The notes under the pieces were generated by a model. It saw only the letters and a list, made by a program, of their open reading frames with translations, made no database searches and was not told the DNA's origin. A program made the position numbers and the translations under genes. This document shows positions 40,446 to 53,681 of a stretch of DNA of 64,000 bases, piece after piece. The first letter of the stretch is position 1. The number at the start of each line of letters is the position of its first letter. The DNA comes from Drosophila persimilis (lineage: Eukaryota > Arthropoda > Insecta > Diptera > Drosophilidae): assembly GCF_003286085.1 (NCBI RefSeq), contig NW_020825298.1:1922001-1986000 (forward strand), in the 5' to 3' direction.

Positions 40446-43400
40446 CTAAAAAAATTTAAGAGAGGGGTTTTATTTTATACAGTTTTTATAAATTCGATTT
40501 AGAAGTGTTTGTAGTGGTGTATACTCTTTTTCGCCATCGGCAGCACTCGTAAAAATACCCGTGAACGGACTTAAACGTTCCTACTGGTTTATATTTGCTG
40601 CAATACTGCTCTAAAATAATAATGCATTCGAAATTGGCTCAGTTTTTAGTAAGACGAAATAACTAGATGGAATTGTCAGTTAACACTAAGGAAATATAAA
40701 TCTTAAGTCTCACATCTTGTACGCTTTAAATAATATACATGTATTCAAACGTGCTAGATCGCAGAACTCGTCTCAGCTCTTCACTAAAACTTCTCTTATT
40801 TCTTGCTTCAGTTTGAAGTTCAATCCCAAACACGTAGCGTTACTCGACTCTCTTCGATGTGAGCAGGTTTTGATTTGATGAAATTTCATCTGCAATTACC
40901 ATTCTATATTTTCACCGCACATCGCCAAAGGTGGACAATGCCTGGGATGACGGGCCACTCGAACAGCATTTTCGATCGACATTAAAACACCTTTCAAATG
41001 GCCTCCAATTGTCACTGACATGAGACAATTTTCGAAAAAGCCTCAAAACAGACGCCAAGGATCTGCACACCACGCCACTCCGCACCACACCAAAAGAAAA
41101 GAAAACCCGACAATAACAACCCACTTGGACAGGTCTTGGGGAAGTGCTCTGCATCTGGCGGCTGAACAGATTGCGTCCGATTGCCTCTCCTCTGCATCTT
41201 TGAGAGCTGGTGGCCAAGTGATAGTGAAAACTGAACCACATTTGTGTGGTGCGCGGCGGCCGGCGTCTATGGTGCGGTTTCAGGCCAGTTTTTGTTTCGA
41301 AGATTAATTTTTGTTGTTTTATTGTATTTATGGAACGCAGCTAAGTGGAAAGTGGTTGAGAGCACTGGGGGCTGGGCTGGGGTTTTGGGGTTTGGGGCGT
41401 CTGCATTTTCATCTCGATCTTGGCTAACGGTTGGGGGTCATTAGGTGGCCGTTGAGTAATTAATGCTTTGACTCTGAACCACCATTCCATTTGGGGGTAC
41501 ACCTCTAAGCCACAATCATTTGATTACAGCTCTCGTGTTCAGAGACCAAAAACAAGTTCATGCTCCGCCTGGCAGTGAATTCTGCCCCACCATAGCGACA
41601 TTTCATGAAAATCACAATCATAATTGTTGGCTTTAGTTTGTGTTATACTCTAGGAGAGGGTATTCCGATGTGGAGAACGAAGGGATGGCAGCCGTTTCGT
41701 AGCAGTCATGTGCATTTATAAAATGTGTGTTTATCTGGCTTAAGCATTGCACATGATACAAGTTGATGCTCTGTGCAATGTTTGATCTTGCAAGGGTATC
41801 AATGCCTTCGGCCCACGCATCTTGTCGTTCGCTTCTCATAAATAAGCAATGTATAAAATGTGCAGCATGGAAACATTTTAATTATTGTCTGCAAATGGGA
41901 AAATAACTCGGGATGGATTGCTTTGGGTGGGGGCTGTGGATGGGTTAACCAGGTTTTCCAACGATCATCATCAAGATTGATCGATCTGCACTGCGTGTGT
42001 TGACAGCTAAACGACATTTGTCATGGCACCACAACCACAAAAACTGGTACAACGGAATCTCTTTCTTCCAGATACATATAGGAAATTATAGGTATATTTT
42101 TTGTTGCTTTTGTCTTTGCGAAGACATTGCCCCCAAAGAGAGACTTTCACAGCCACCAATTAGCGACATCTGCATGGAAAGCCATGAAAGTTTGGTTGAT
42201 GCCCAGCGTCCAAGAAATGTTCTCAGCAGAATGCCAACAATTTAATATAATATTCTCATAGATCTCTGAAGAGGAATACAAGCCATTAGTTTGAGAAATG
42301 AACCCTAAAATGGTTAATTGCTTGCTTTAGAAGATGCGTTGTATGAAAAAGGAAGAAAAAAACAAGAAAGTTCAAAGCAAAGTTAAATTTTTGTTTGGAA
42401 AGATGCCTAAAGTCAATGTAAAGTGAGTCCATAATGAAAGGGAAATCGCGGAATCTTTTAGTATCTACAATCTTGCAAACATAGGGACACTGCAGGTAGA
42501 GTCATAAATAAAATAAATCGGATACAAGAGAAGAATGTAGGTGTAGGTGGGCCTCCGCAAAAACATGGGTTTTGATGGTTGTAATAATGTAGTAAAGGAA
42601 TTATGAAACCATGTGAAAGCTTACAGACTATTATGGAAATTAAATGTGTTATAGACAGATCAGCTATAGACATAATAAAATACAAATGCCTTGTTCCTGT
42701 TCTACTCAGAGCTCAATGTTCATTAATACAAAAAAATCGGTAAAGCTACAGAAAATGTAAAGATAAAAGTGAAAACCCAATCAAAGCTCAATAATACAAT
42801 AATCTCCTCATAAAATACAGATATCATCATTCAATTCCTGTTCTCCAATCTCTACTATAGATCTCCAAAGATATGAGCATCATAATCAGGAACCAAAATG
42901 ATGGTAATGGCCAAACAAATAATTGTCAGCTCGTAATTAACAGCTGGAAAACGGAAAACTGGCTAAAACAGACCCACGACGCAATGGAAGACGGAGGAAA
43001 ATGTAAAAGAGTGAACGAATGCAAAGAGAGAGAGAGAGAGAGAGAGAGACAAGGGAAGACTGGACTGTTGTATGCATAATGAAAAGCCTGTAGTTACCGT
43101 TTCTTTTGGTGACAGCGATAGCTCCATTTTGGACAGACCGAAGACCGACCCAGAGAAGAAGCTTGCAGATTGGAACTGTTGCTCGGAGACGATCGGAGGC
43201 AGCCTTGAACTAGTTTTGGCTCACAAATTGATGGCAATTCCAATTGCCGGCTCTGTTGGCAGCGAGCTCAAAGTGAAATCCTTTTGAAAAGCGAATGTCG
43301 CGACGGACACCGACCGACCGATCGATCGAAAGCGATCAATAGAAATTTCACGAAGCACAGCACCACACAACTCAGAATTCTGTATTTTTTGTATTTTATC

Positions 43401-46400
43401 TGACTTTGAAAATTTTGAATCAACAAATTTTACGATAGATCCGATAAAGAATCGAAAAGACAGTAAAAGAAAATCCCATTCGATTCGATTTTCCTGAGCT
43501 TAGTGCCCTGGCCTATGGCCGATCTGAGAGCGCACTCACTCGCGTGGAGAGCCTTTTCCCCGGTTCAGAGTTCTGATCAGACGCGAATACCCGTAGACGT
43601 AGATCTTCAAGATGTGGCTGCACGACTTGCTAGGCAGAAAGCCAAATGCAGACTGGTCGACGCAAAATGCGGCACTCCAAGTTTATGGCCGGGCCAGCAG
43701 CAGAGCAGCCGCATTCGAGAGGGGCCCCGAGCGGCCGAACAGGTGGGAAGCGGTGACTGTGACTCAGAAATCGGCTGTGACTTCGGTACTGGAACATGAA
43801 TGAAAATTATCAGTTATATTGTCGGTGGCCTCTGTCTCTCGCTGTCCGAGACTGCGAAATGAAGAAAAGCAGAAAGCGCAGCGCATTTTGTTGCGGTTTA
43901 CTGTCGCCTGCCACCCCGGTTTGAGCCAAGTTGCGGGGCTCCGAGTCTGGGGTTGGGGTTGGGTTTGGGTTTGGGTCTGGGCCAGCGTTAAGCCAACGGA
44001 ACTTGGAACTTGGCTGCGGGCAAAAGGCCACACGGAAGAGTTGGCAAAAGGGTCTAAGCAAATTCTTTGCTGGTCTTTTGCTAATTCTTTCCATTAGCCA
44101 TGTGTGGACAGACACACTAGTCTTTATGAGTCGGTTACTTGGGTTCTTTAAACGATTTTCTACTTCTTTCGGTTGAGTGACCACAAGAGGAGGATCTAGG
44201 GCTTGAGAGTATTCGTCTTGGGGTGAAATATGTAGATTTTGTAAGTGTAGATTTTGATCTATATGCAAATACGCATCATGTATATGAATATTTCAAGATA
44301 TTCCATTGGTACAATTGGTACCTACTCAAACTTTAGTGTGGAATAGGAATGATGCTATCAATTGGTGCAAAATGTTGTTATACGATATTTAGCTATAAAA
44401 TTATACTCCAGTGTATTCCTGGAATAAGTGGGCTTCCACTTCTTCTGAAGAAGAAAGGTGGTTAAATTTTGTAGACCCATTCTCAGACATTCCCTGGAAG
44501 AGTGTTCACTGAAAACATTTCAATGTACGAGAATGTTTTCCATTTCCTACTGTAACTAATATTTCCACATAGTATTTCCACGAGTTTTAGTGGGTTCCTC
44601 CTTCAAAGAGTATCCCATCTTCTACTTCTGAAACTCGCCTGCTTTATTTTCTTGCCTAGCTGTCTCCATCCACACTCCGATGTTGCATTGACATTCTCTA
44701 GAGGCAATCAAGCACAAAGAGAGAGAGGGAGGGAAGCGTCAAACATCGATGCAGCAGACACCCGTCCGTCGATTTGCATCTCGTGGGTTTCCTCCTTCTG
44801 CCTTTTGTCAACTGCTGCCTCGCTTGACTGCCTTGAGTCTTCACTTTTATGATTTATGTTTTGAGTGGCAGACAGGCGGATTGTGGCATTTGTGTGGCAC
44901 AATCATTAACAGCCAACGGGCCTCAATTGGAGTCGAGCGAGGAAAGTAGTCAAATTATTTCGACCAACTACGAGTATTTTGCCAGTGATTTGTTCAACAT
45001 TTTCATACTTGGACTTGTACTTGTACTTGTGTGTTCATCTCTGTGAAGGCCCCCGAAAATGTATGGTAATGGTTTTCCAAAGTGTGTGTCTTCCAAAGCG
45101 TGAACGACACTAATGGGCCCTCCTTCCAGGCTGACGGGAGAACACTGTAAGTATCAGTATCTCGGGGCAACAGACAATGCAGTGCCTTTCAAAACACAAA
45201 ACAAAAACCAAAACAATCGCAGGTAACTCTTTCTTTCTCCGTCATGAACCATGCCTCATGTTTTTCCGACTCAAAATCTCTGACAAGTTCAATCAACCGT
45301 TGAGGTTGAGGCGTGAACTGGAAAAAATGAAAGCAAATGTAAAAATGTAAATGTAAAATGCGGATTGCGGATTGCGAAATGTGAGATACGATTCGAAATG
45401 CAAAGAGCATTTTCCAGGACTGACTGAAAATGTGCGACTTTTAGCATGGATGGAAATGCAATTTTACAATTTTAAAATTTATGATAATTACACACGTCAA
45501 CTTGCAAAAGACAAACGACGCCCCGTCCAAACAATTGACTTTTCCTTTTACCAAATAAAAGGCGAACACAAAAGGCGAACGCCTGAAACAGTTTGATTGT
45601 TTGCTGTGAAACCCCAAGCCCATTAAGAGCGTTTTGTGTGTGTTTGTCTGTGGCACAACACACGCGACATTTACGTAAACTTTGAGACTAATAAAAAAGC
45701 CAGCACACAAAGCAGGCACAATGCAACATTGACTTGTGGCATTTGCCACATCTGTAGCTGCAAACTGCAAGCTGCAACCGGGAAACGGGCCAGCAATGTA
45801 CCGCTTCAGACTGCTTTATTTCTTTTTCAGTATTCCTTCTCCGTCTGCTGGATTGGATGGATCCCCGCTAGCGGTGATTGTGCCGATTTGTTTCTGCCTC
45901 CCCTTCCCTGCCGCGAGTCTCTGATGCTCTTTTGCTGTCTTTTCATTAGCCATGGAAGATGCAGCAGACTCTGGCTCTGAAGATGGCAAAACTATGGCAA
46001 ACATGCTGCTGCTGCAGCTTCTTTTTGCAGTTTGTCTTCGTCGGCCGGTCTTCGGGCTGGAAAACAGCAGCCCACATTAATTGCCAGCGATTCCAGACCA
46101 CAAAGCCAGCTGACTTTACAAAATATGGTGTTCTCCGTCATGGGAATGGGATGCTCTTCCTTTGGGACTGGGACTGGGACTGGGGTAGTGATAGGTTTGT
46201 AGGAAGATTTGCCTGCAACGTAGAAAGCGTATCAGCAATTGATCAAATATAAATAGTTTTGGGAATGTGTTTTTGGGAACATACATCATAGGATACATAT
46301 AGACACATTTTTCAAATGTCGTGGATTCGCTGTGAAAATTTCTCATAGACCGACCATTCGGCACATTCGAAATATCGAGTGCCTCGACAAAAACGTACCG

Positions 46401-49400
46401 CATTCACGAGTAAACCCTGAATGATAAGAATGGAACTGTGGCATTACTTATGCATATGTATAAATTATCTGTTCAATCTTAAAAATTCTTCGAAGTGCAT
46501 CCAATGGCCACGTCGCTGTTTCCCCGTCTGGTGGCCTTTTATGAGGCCACTGACAAAACACTGCGGCCATGTAGAATGGTAAAGCAAAACGGCAATATCA
46601 ATAACAATAACAGGTGTTTGGGCTGGCGATGCATTTGATTTAGCATTAATAAATGGTTAATTAACGATGATAACATGGAACAAATGGCGATCATTAATCA
46701 AAATGGATTTTGAAAGGCGAAGCCCGAATGGATTTTCCTGCGAAATTTCACAAAATTGCCGCCGCAAATGTTGGTTTTTTAGCTGTACTTTTTGTTTGGC
46801 TTGGATTTCCTTTGCCATTCGTAATAACGATCTGGCATCGAGTGAATAAAACGAGACGCGGTAGTCAGTCGCAGTCGACAGCTTCCCACGCCAGAGGCCA
46901 TTGGCAGAGGTGTGGGTGAAGCCACGGAGTAACACGAAAAGTTCAAAATAATTTCTTCATTAAAAAAAAAGAAAGAGACAATTGCGGAGAAAAGGCCGGG
47001 ACAACAATTGCGATGGAAGCTGAACAATTTTGGATGAACATTTTGGGGGCCATAAACAAACGCGGCAGCTGCACGAATAACTGTTATTTAACTGTTGGTT
47101 AACATGCAATTAACCTCGCGTTAAATACTAAAAAATGCAAATATGTATGGGCCAGGCCAGACTCTCGGTTCGGGTTCAGCTGCTCTTGAGATGAGATAAG
47201 CCCCAAAATGTGGAGCCCGAACTATCCATAAAATGTGGTGCAATAACTTTCTAACCAGCCATAGACTCGGGGTCATTCATCTTAATTATCACACGGTGAG
47301 GAAAAGCCACGAAAATTAAACAAAATGTTGCCTTAATGCTTGGAAATTCATTAGGCAGAGCCCCCAAAAACCACTCGTAATATAATCATAGTATTCCCCC
47401 CCGGGTTGGTCTGCAGCTTCTTAAACACTGTCCGTTGACCCATTTGAATTTGTTTGGTAAGTCCAAGATCGGACCAAGTCTCAGACAAACGATGTTTGTG
47501 GTGCCTCAAATTAGTGGAGAAAGAAGAAAGCTCCGATGGGTGGGGTGGGGCAGGGGTATTCTTTATGGGTATGGTATGGGTTTGCGTAGAAATTGTTCCC
47601 ACCTTTATGGTTTGTTTTGGGCCTTTTCCTTTCTTTGTTCCCAGCATGGGATGCCGTGTGTTTATTCGTGGTTCTGGGGTACCTCCGTTGGTCTTGTTTC
47701 TGACATTTAATCACCGGAAGCCATCTGTGAGCCGAGCATCTGAAGAGGCAAACTTAATTACAGAAAATCTCTTTTCGGTTGTCTTATTTCATCTCCAGCT
47801 GGGCCCCTGATTTGGATAAATCTGTTTTCTATTCAAACTGATTCACATCCACAGACAAGCCTATGGCTTCGTTTCCCCTATTATTTGCTTTTGAATTTCG
47901 GCCAATTAGACACGTTTCTTGTCTGTCGCTTGTCGTTCACTGGGATCCATTATGATTGATTGTGGAGAATAATGTGTCAACTTCTATCTACTATCTTTCG
48001 TGGCTTTGACGCATTCGTTTGTCAGTGCTGTTCTACTTTTATCGGTAGACTAGTGCTACGCGTATTCTAATTAATTGGTTGGAGTTTCAGTGGAAACGAT
48101 AGCGAGATGTAATCATGAAATAGTACATAATTGCAAAACGATTTCTATACGCAGAAAAGAAAGAACTTGAGCTTGAGATGTATCAAATAAAAACAATTTT
48201 CCTCCATAGGATGTACGCAGACTGACCCTATGGGAACATAAATATATACCAGTTTTATTTGCATACCAGAAGTAATTTTCGGAAGGAGATTTCACAAACA
48301 GACACTTTGAACCATAACGGGGTCTTTTGAGCCATGGGGCATTCTATAGGGGGCAAGAGTTTACCTAGTTTTTCCTGATCTGGACAGAAGCAACGTTTCT
48401 CTGCGCAGATGCTTTCTTGTACTGGCTGACTGTACGAATCTACAGAGGGCGATTGTTTCTGTCAAGTCTGAATCTGGAATGCTCGCAAAATGCTGGATCA
48501 ATATCAAAATCCTAATAGAATCTAGTATTTCCACTGCGTTTAGCTGGGAAAACATATTACTCCATGGATGAGCTTGGTATCGGAACCTACACACATATTC
48601 ATGCGTGTAATCAGTCATCTGCCAGTCTTACCAAGGCGTCTTATTCTAGTTACAACATAAAGGTTAATACATTTTCTATGCTAATTTGCATTACACTCAT
48701 AAACTAACATAGTTTTTCCAATGAAATTAGATAGAAAACATTTTGTTGGGATATTTCTTGGTATCGATACCCACTGCAATCATCGTTGCAGTTTGCCAAC
48801 AAATGTCTGTTAATCTAGTGACCACATAAAGGTTAATTAATTTTCCATGTTGACATGCGACTTGACGCGCAATAAATGCATCCACACACTCGTATGCGCG
48901 CACACTCGTATGCAAAATGCAAATTGAAACATTTAAGTGCTACTGTTCACACCAAACATTTAAATGCTACCTGTTCACACTCCTCACCTGCTTGATGAAA
49001 TTAAACGGCGGCATTTTGTTGTCCAATTTGTTGCGGCTCCCGCGACGCAGATCTCTGCGATATGCAGCAACACTAATGCAGCTTCGGTTTTCTTGTACTC
49101 TTGCGCCGGCGCTTTGCAACTTTAAATCAAACAATTTTAATTGTTTCGCACTTACACATTTGCTTCGTTTATTGCTGTCACCTTCTTCTGCTGGCTGCGC
49201 GCTCTATTTGGCTGTTTTCGCTGATTTGCTTTCGGCGCCTTCTTCTCCCACTTTGCTTTTGTCGTCTTTTTCCTTATTCGCTCTGGCCACTTCTGGCAGT
49301 TTACCGTTTAGCCGAGAGAGAGAGACTGGGAAACACACCAAAGAGTGAAAGAGCCCGGGAGTCTGTTTGTGTTTTGTTTTTTCACTCTGCAATTACCGCC

Positions 49401-49923
49401 CGGCGTTTCGTTAATAACTTTTTGTGGCTTGCAAAAATATGAAAAACTCAAAAACTATTTGCCGCACTTTCCAAACAAATTAACCCGAATTACGTATGTA
49501 TTTGCAAACCGGAAGCAAAAGCCAGCGGTAAATAAGGCAGCGCAGCTGTTCCCGCGCAGGAGTGAAGTGAAGCCAGGTATTAGTACTGTGCGTGCGATCC
49601 GGTCGCTACAGATCTGGCTTTAACCCCGTGAAAAGTCGGCTTACGACTGAAGCCCCCGAACTGGAAAACTTCAATTGAAGCGGCGCGATCGCATGGCAAG
49701 GCAGCAGGCTGGGGCAACGACGCTGGCGTCAGTGAGTGGAGTGGTGACCCTTTCCAGGTGCGGATGTGGCCGGGCAGTGGGTATATTAGGCAAGTGGAAT
49801 GCAAAGTTAAGTGTACTTTTGTGAAAAGTTTCGGCTTGCTTTTGTTGAAATTTATGCGTTTTTCAGGAGTGCAGTAAACGTGTAATCGTATCCCTGCCCA
49901 TCGATATTTGGCATTGTGGTAGT
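40446..49923. other. Long gene-poor region upstream of quail
   Basis: About 9.5 kb with no convincing gene on either strand. It should contain quail's first coding exon, 5' UTR and control region, which I could not pinpoint. Noted within: a (GA)n run at 43026-43050, GGGTTT/GGGTTG repeats at 43940-43980, a GGGACT run at about 46161-46185, and DINE-1-like ends near 41645-41665 and 41794-41815. The many short open frames carry no recognisable domain. Confidence 0.55.
43026..43050. repeat. (GA)n microsatellite
   Basis: Twelve or so uninterrupted GA units; in Drosophila such runs bind GAGA factor, so a regulatory role upstream of quail is possible. Confidence 0.8.
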
Positions 49924-50549
49924 ATGGCACTACACTTAAAGAAAGTCGAAGAAGCGTGGCACTATTTTTGCCTAAAATATGCCCCCAATGAGGTAAGTCA
50001 ACATTTCTGCCGCTGCCCTGCCACCTTGTGCCCCTACCACCCTGTATGACATTAGACTAGCTGCTGAAGCAGAGACAGCCTTTATGTGAAAACAATGCAG
50101 TAAGAGTGAGAGATACGTATGTTTATATGCGTCCAGTTGATTATCGAATGCTGTCACAAATAGTGCTTCAATTCTTCGACGGCTGCGAACACTAATTTCA
50201 GCGATTTTAGCAGATTCTTATGTTATAACAGCTGTAGGAATGTCTGTTGTGAATGTATGCAAAACAAGAGACCAATATAAGCTAGGTATCTACATTTGGA
50301 ATGGAATACCACTCCAACCAAGGGTACCATGGAGGCGACCCCAACCCAATTCCCCTTACAAAATAAACCATTCATGAGGGACAAGTTTTGCGCTCCGCTG
50401 CTCGCTAGTGTCAAAATGCCGGCCACTGCGCTCCAGAGACATTACCATCTATACACAAACCAAACTCTTTTCATGTGCTGACTGAGGGTTCCCAGAACTC
50501 CCCGCGTTTTGTTATTGTTTTATTGTTCTTTTAGTATGGCACTCACTGA
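49924..50549 (+). CDS. Possible two-exon micropeptide (27 aa)
   Basis: An ATG at 49924 opens 23 codons (MALHLKKVEEAWHYF, then CLKYAPNE) that end exactly at a consensus donor GAG/GTAAGT. The best downstream acceptor is tattgttcttttag at 50534; splicing there adds Y-G-T-H and a stop at 50549. Alternatively the exon joins a more distant exon of a longer gene. The peptide is basic-amphipathic and I do not recognise it. It is convergent with the unknown gene at 50594. Confidence 0.35.
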
Positions 50550-50593
50550 AAAATGTCGTAAAACGAGTGGCGGTGAACCTGCACCGGATGACG

Positions 50594-51337
50594 TCACTCG
50601 TCGGAGGGAGTAACTGAAGTATCCAGTTCTTCGCGCTTTAGAATTATTTGACCCGTCTTGACCACGACACGGGCATTGGTTATCTCATGCAGCATACGCT
50701 CCGAGGCGAACCGCATCCCCATGACGGTGGGGTTCAAAACGGCCTTCATCTTCCCCACAACGGACACAAGATTGTCAAATGTGTCCACAATGTTCCCTTG
50801 GACATCCTCGTCGGCAACGACGATTTTCTCCGATGTCATCACACTATTGTGAGCTGCTCCGGCGTTATTTTGGCCCTGCGATGCGGACAGCTGCTTCAGC
50901 TTGGCCTGCATGAACTTCGTGTAATCCAGTTTAGCCATCACCTGCTTGTACTCGCAGGCGTAGGCCAAGGCGGCGGCAGTCTGCTGCCGCGATCGGGTGC
51001 GCAAGGAGCCAGACCCGTCAGCAGGGGTCGATGGGGATGGTTCCAATATAGAACCGCCGCGGTGGTTCGATGCAAATACTCCAGAGCTAGGTCCGTGTGC
51101 TGGTCCGCCAGCAGAGGACGATGAGGAACCGCCTAAAAAAGTTGATGTGGGGGGTCCGTATGCAGTGCCATTACCAGATGATACACGAGTAATCTCAACG
51201 CGTGGCGGTTTTTCCTCCACAGTTGCCATCTTGATGTCCTCTTCGTTGGCCTTCGTTGATTCCTTCTTCTTTCCGCCAGGAGGCAAAGCGGTGACTGTTA
51301 GATCGCTATACTTTGAGCGAAACGATTCTAGGTCCAT
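50594..51337 (-). CDS. Uncharacterised conserved-looking protein (247 aa)
   Basis: Single open frame of 247 residues on the minus strand with strong coding character. The N-terminal half is disordered (Lys/Glu-rich, then Gly/Ser/Pro-rich with SSSSSAGGPAHGPSSG). The C-terminal half is helical: AALAYACEYKQVMAKLDYTK, then a region around NIVDTFDNLVSVVGKMKAVL and SERMLHEITNARVVVKTGQI. No signal peptide or membrane segment. I do not recognise the family; by map position it sits between qua and mEFTs. The start MDLESFRSKYSDL follows a short AT-rich leader. Confidence 0.8.
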   Translation of the reverse strand: MDLESFRSKYSDLTVTALPPGGKKKESTKANEEDIKMATVEEKPPRVEITRVSSGNGTAYGPPTSTFLGGSSSSSAGGPAHGPSSGVFASNHRGGSILEPSPSTPADGSGSLRTRSRQQTAAALAYACEYKQVMAKLDYTKFMQAKLKQLSASQGQNNAGAAHNSVMTSEKIVVADEDVQGNIVDTFDNLVSVVGKMKAVLNPTVMGMRFASERMLHEITNARVVVKTGQIILKREELDTSVTPSDE

Positions 51338-52044
51338 ATTTTTCGTATTTCTCGTAAATTATGCGTAATTTTATCTTTCAGTTCGAGCAGACTAAATGAA
51401 ATGTGAAAGAAATCGTACCCGACTGAAAAAATTTGACATTTCGGAAAAAATGTTGCGAAATACGCTTCAGATTCAAGCTGGCAATGACACAAATGGCAAA
51501 TGACACAACGCTATTATATTGCATAGAATCGTATCCAACTTTATCCAGCCATGGAATTCTTGTTTGTACATCAAGAGATTCTAAATTCATATAACATTGA
51601 TTTCCAGCTTCATATGAACGCCACACGTGACCTGAAGGGCTCATTGAACTTGTGGTGGCGGTCCACGTCCAGGATCGTCCAATACCTGTTTGGCTCTTTT
51701 CCCCTTTTTGGCTGACGTGCTGATAATTACCGGCTACGGAACAAAATACGTTCATAAACAGTTCATTCTACTGTCCAGTCTTCTGCTGCTAGTGCTGCTG
51801 CTGCCGCCGGAAGGCGCTCAAGCGTGCTTCCCGTGTTGCGCAGGCGCACGCCAGCATGTTACCCCAATTTTTTGCCATGACTCATGGTATTCAAAGTACA
51901 CTTTGGGTTCGTGGTAGTTATTGTTCTTACTCAGCATGCAAATTTTGTCCAGAATTTCGGTCTAACAATCATGGTTTGTGTGTGTAATGTTATGTTTGGT
52001 GTATAACAATGTTGTATGCTACAGTCGTCTGGTTTTAGATCTAT
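51338..52044. other. Intergenic, unknown gene to mEFTs
   Basis: Mostly non-coding. Contains a short plus-strand frame at 51552-51716 (54 codons) and an overlapping hydrophobic frame to 51917, listed as a finding. The mEFTs 3' UTR occupies the right end. Confidence 0.5.
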
Positions 52045-53138
52045 TTAATTGCTACTCTGCTCTCGGGAGCGAAGAATTTCGTCGAGATTGCCCTTGGTCG
52101 CCTCGCCGCACTCGTACCGATGATAGTCGACAACAGTGGTCTCGTGCTCCTTGAGAATTTCTCCGACAGTTCTGTCCGCGTCCAACAGATACTCCTGATG
52201 AATGAGGCACGTCTCGTCGTCCTTGTTCTCGACCGGCTTGTCCTTGTCGTATTCACCAATCTTCTTTGGCTTCAGGCCCACAATTTGCTGGCAAATGCTT
52301 TTTTGGAACTCATAGTCCGGATACTTAATGTCGGAACGGAATGCCATAATGGTACCGTATTTGCCCACTTGTGTGGTGTCGTCAGTGGTGCCCACATTGG
52401 TGGGTGCTGGATGTGCATAGCCGCACAAATTAATGTCATGTTTGGCCTTAAAGCAGATGGCTCGCTTGATGGTGGCATTCTCCCCCACGGCGCCAATAAG
52501 TAGGGCCAAATGATCGCCCAAATTGCGGCCTTTATCCGTAGGAAGATTCCTCAAAGCCTCTGATTCGTAACCAAGCTGATAAAATAGAGGTTCGAAGTGT
52601 TAGCAAACGAAAGATGAACAAAAAACAGGAATGTATAATTACCTTCCAGAGATCTCCGTCAAATTCGATAGCTTCCGTGTATTGCAGGCAGATCCGTGCG
52701 ACATGGTCCACGAAGCGCTTGAAGACATCATTGCGTGCCACAAAATCGGTCTCACAGTTGAGTTCCACCATAGCGCCCAGATTGCCGCGTACAAGAACCC
52801 CAACGAGGCCCTGGGCAGTGGCACGATCTGCCATTTTCGTTGCCTTGGTCCAGCCGAGACTCTGTGCCTGTGCATGCAGCCATTTCTCCGCCTGTTCCAA
52901 AAAGCGAGAGAGACTGGTATTAAAATCTCTGCGAGAATAGAGTTCTGGATGATTGGGCACTCACCTCACTGACATCGTTGTTATGCAACTCCAGGGCCTT
53001 CTTGCAGTTGGCGAATGTGTAGCCGGTCTTCTTGCGTAGGGCGGACAGGGCACTCTTCTCCAGGCCGGCGCCTGATCCACTGGCATACACCATTCGCGTG
53101 GTGTGCAGGGCACGCATGTAGAACTTTTGTAGCAACAT
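52045..53138 (-). CDS. mEFTs: Mitochondrial translation elongation factor Ts
   Basis: Three coding exons on the minus strand, 53138-52965, 52891-52643 and 52575-52045, all phase 0, give 317 residues. An N-terminal mitochondrial presequence ([19 protein letters not shown]) precedes the EF-Ts UBA-like domain ([20 protein letters not shown]) and the core dimerisation domains with the TDFVARND signature. EF-Ts recharges EF-Tu with GTP during mitochondrial protein synthesis. Its size equals the D. melanogaster protein (CG6412). It is divergent from Dhc36C across 540 bp. Confidence 0.95.
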
Positions 53139-53681
53139 TGCAGGTTTTTATTTGATTTTTCTTTTACTTTTTTTCTGGTAGAGACCTAGGGGTATGGTAT
53201 GGGGTGACTTGTTGCTCTGGGCCGGCTGCTGCTATGGGCAACGCCGGTTGCTTGTTTTTCCGACTTTTCCAAAATCAATTCAAAATAAACAGGAAACGTG
53301 TGGCATTTGCATTTGTTTTCAACACGTTCTCGTATGCTCGGATAAAATAAAAGCCGAAAAAATCGCGTTGCGGCGCGTACTAAATAAACAATTTTGTGTG
53401 CTGCAATAGAATTACGACTGGTAAGTCGATGTTTTAACCTAAACTAAGTGAAGTAATTTTAAAAAGAAATTTATAATTTTCCGGGTTGCACAATTTTGTG
53501 GGTGTTAGTGGTGGCAAGGCAGCAGCCGGGTATCATGTGTTCGACAGCTGATTGCTATCGATACTATTGCAAGCCGGCGTTGCCACCCAGCAACTAGCGA
53601 AGACTACAACCACCACTTTCCTCATGAACCGGTTATAATTAAAATGTAAATTCAAATTCGCTTCTTGTTACAGACCGCAAC
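53139..53681. promoter_or_regulatory. Divergent promoter region mEFTs / Dhc36C
   Basis: Carries the mEFTs start side and, for Dhc36C, a likely 5' UTR intron from a GTAAGT donor at 53421 to the cag acceptor ending 53673. A perfect DRE (TATCGATA) lies at 53556-53563, inside that putative intron. Confidence 0.5.
53556..53563. promoter_or_regulatory. DRE (TATCGATA) near mEFTs/Dhc36C
   Basis: Perfect palindromic DREF site, about 420 bp upstream of the mEFTs ATG and 120 bp before the dynein ATG. More likely to serve the housekeeping mEFTs gene or an unannotated start than a ciliary gene. Confidence 0.45.

Noticed and set aside
43503..44268. Overlapping frames on both strands around 43.5-44.3 kb
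   Set aside because: They owe their length to GC-rich and GGGTTT-repeat DNA; no splice context, domain or conserved start was seen.
46116..46160. Candidate first coding exon of quail on the minus strand (MTENTIFCK before a GTCAGC)
   Set aside because: The donor is weak and nothing else ties it to quail; similar short candidates exist at 45236, so none was called.
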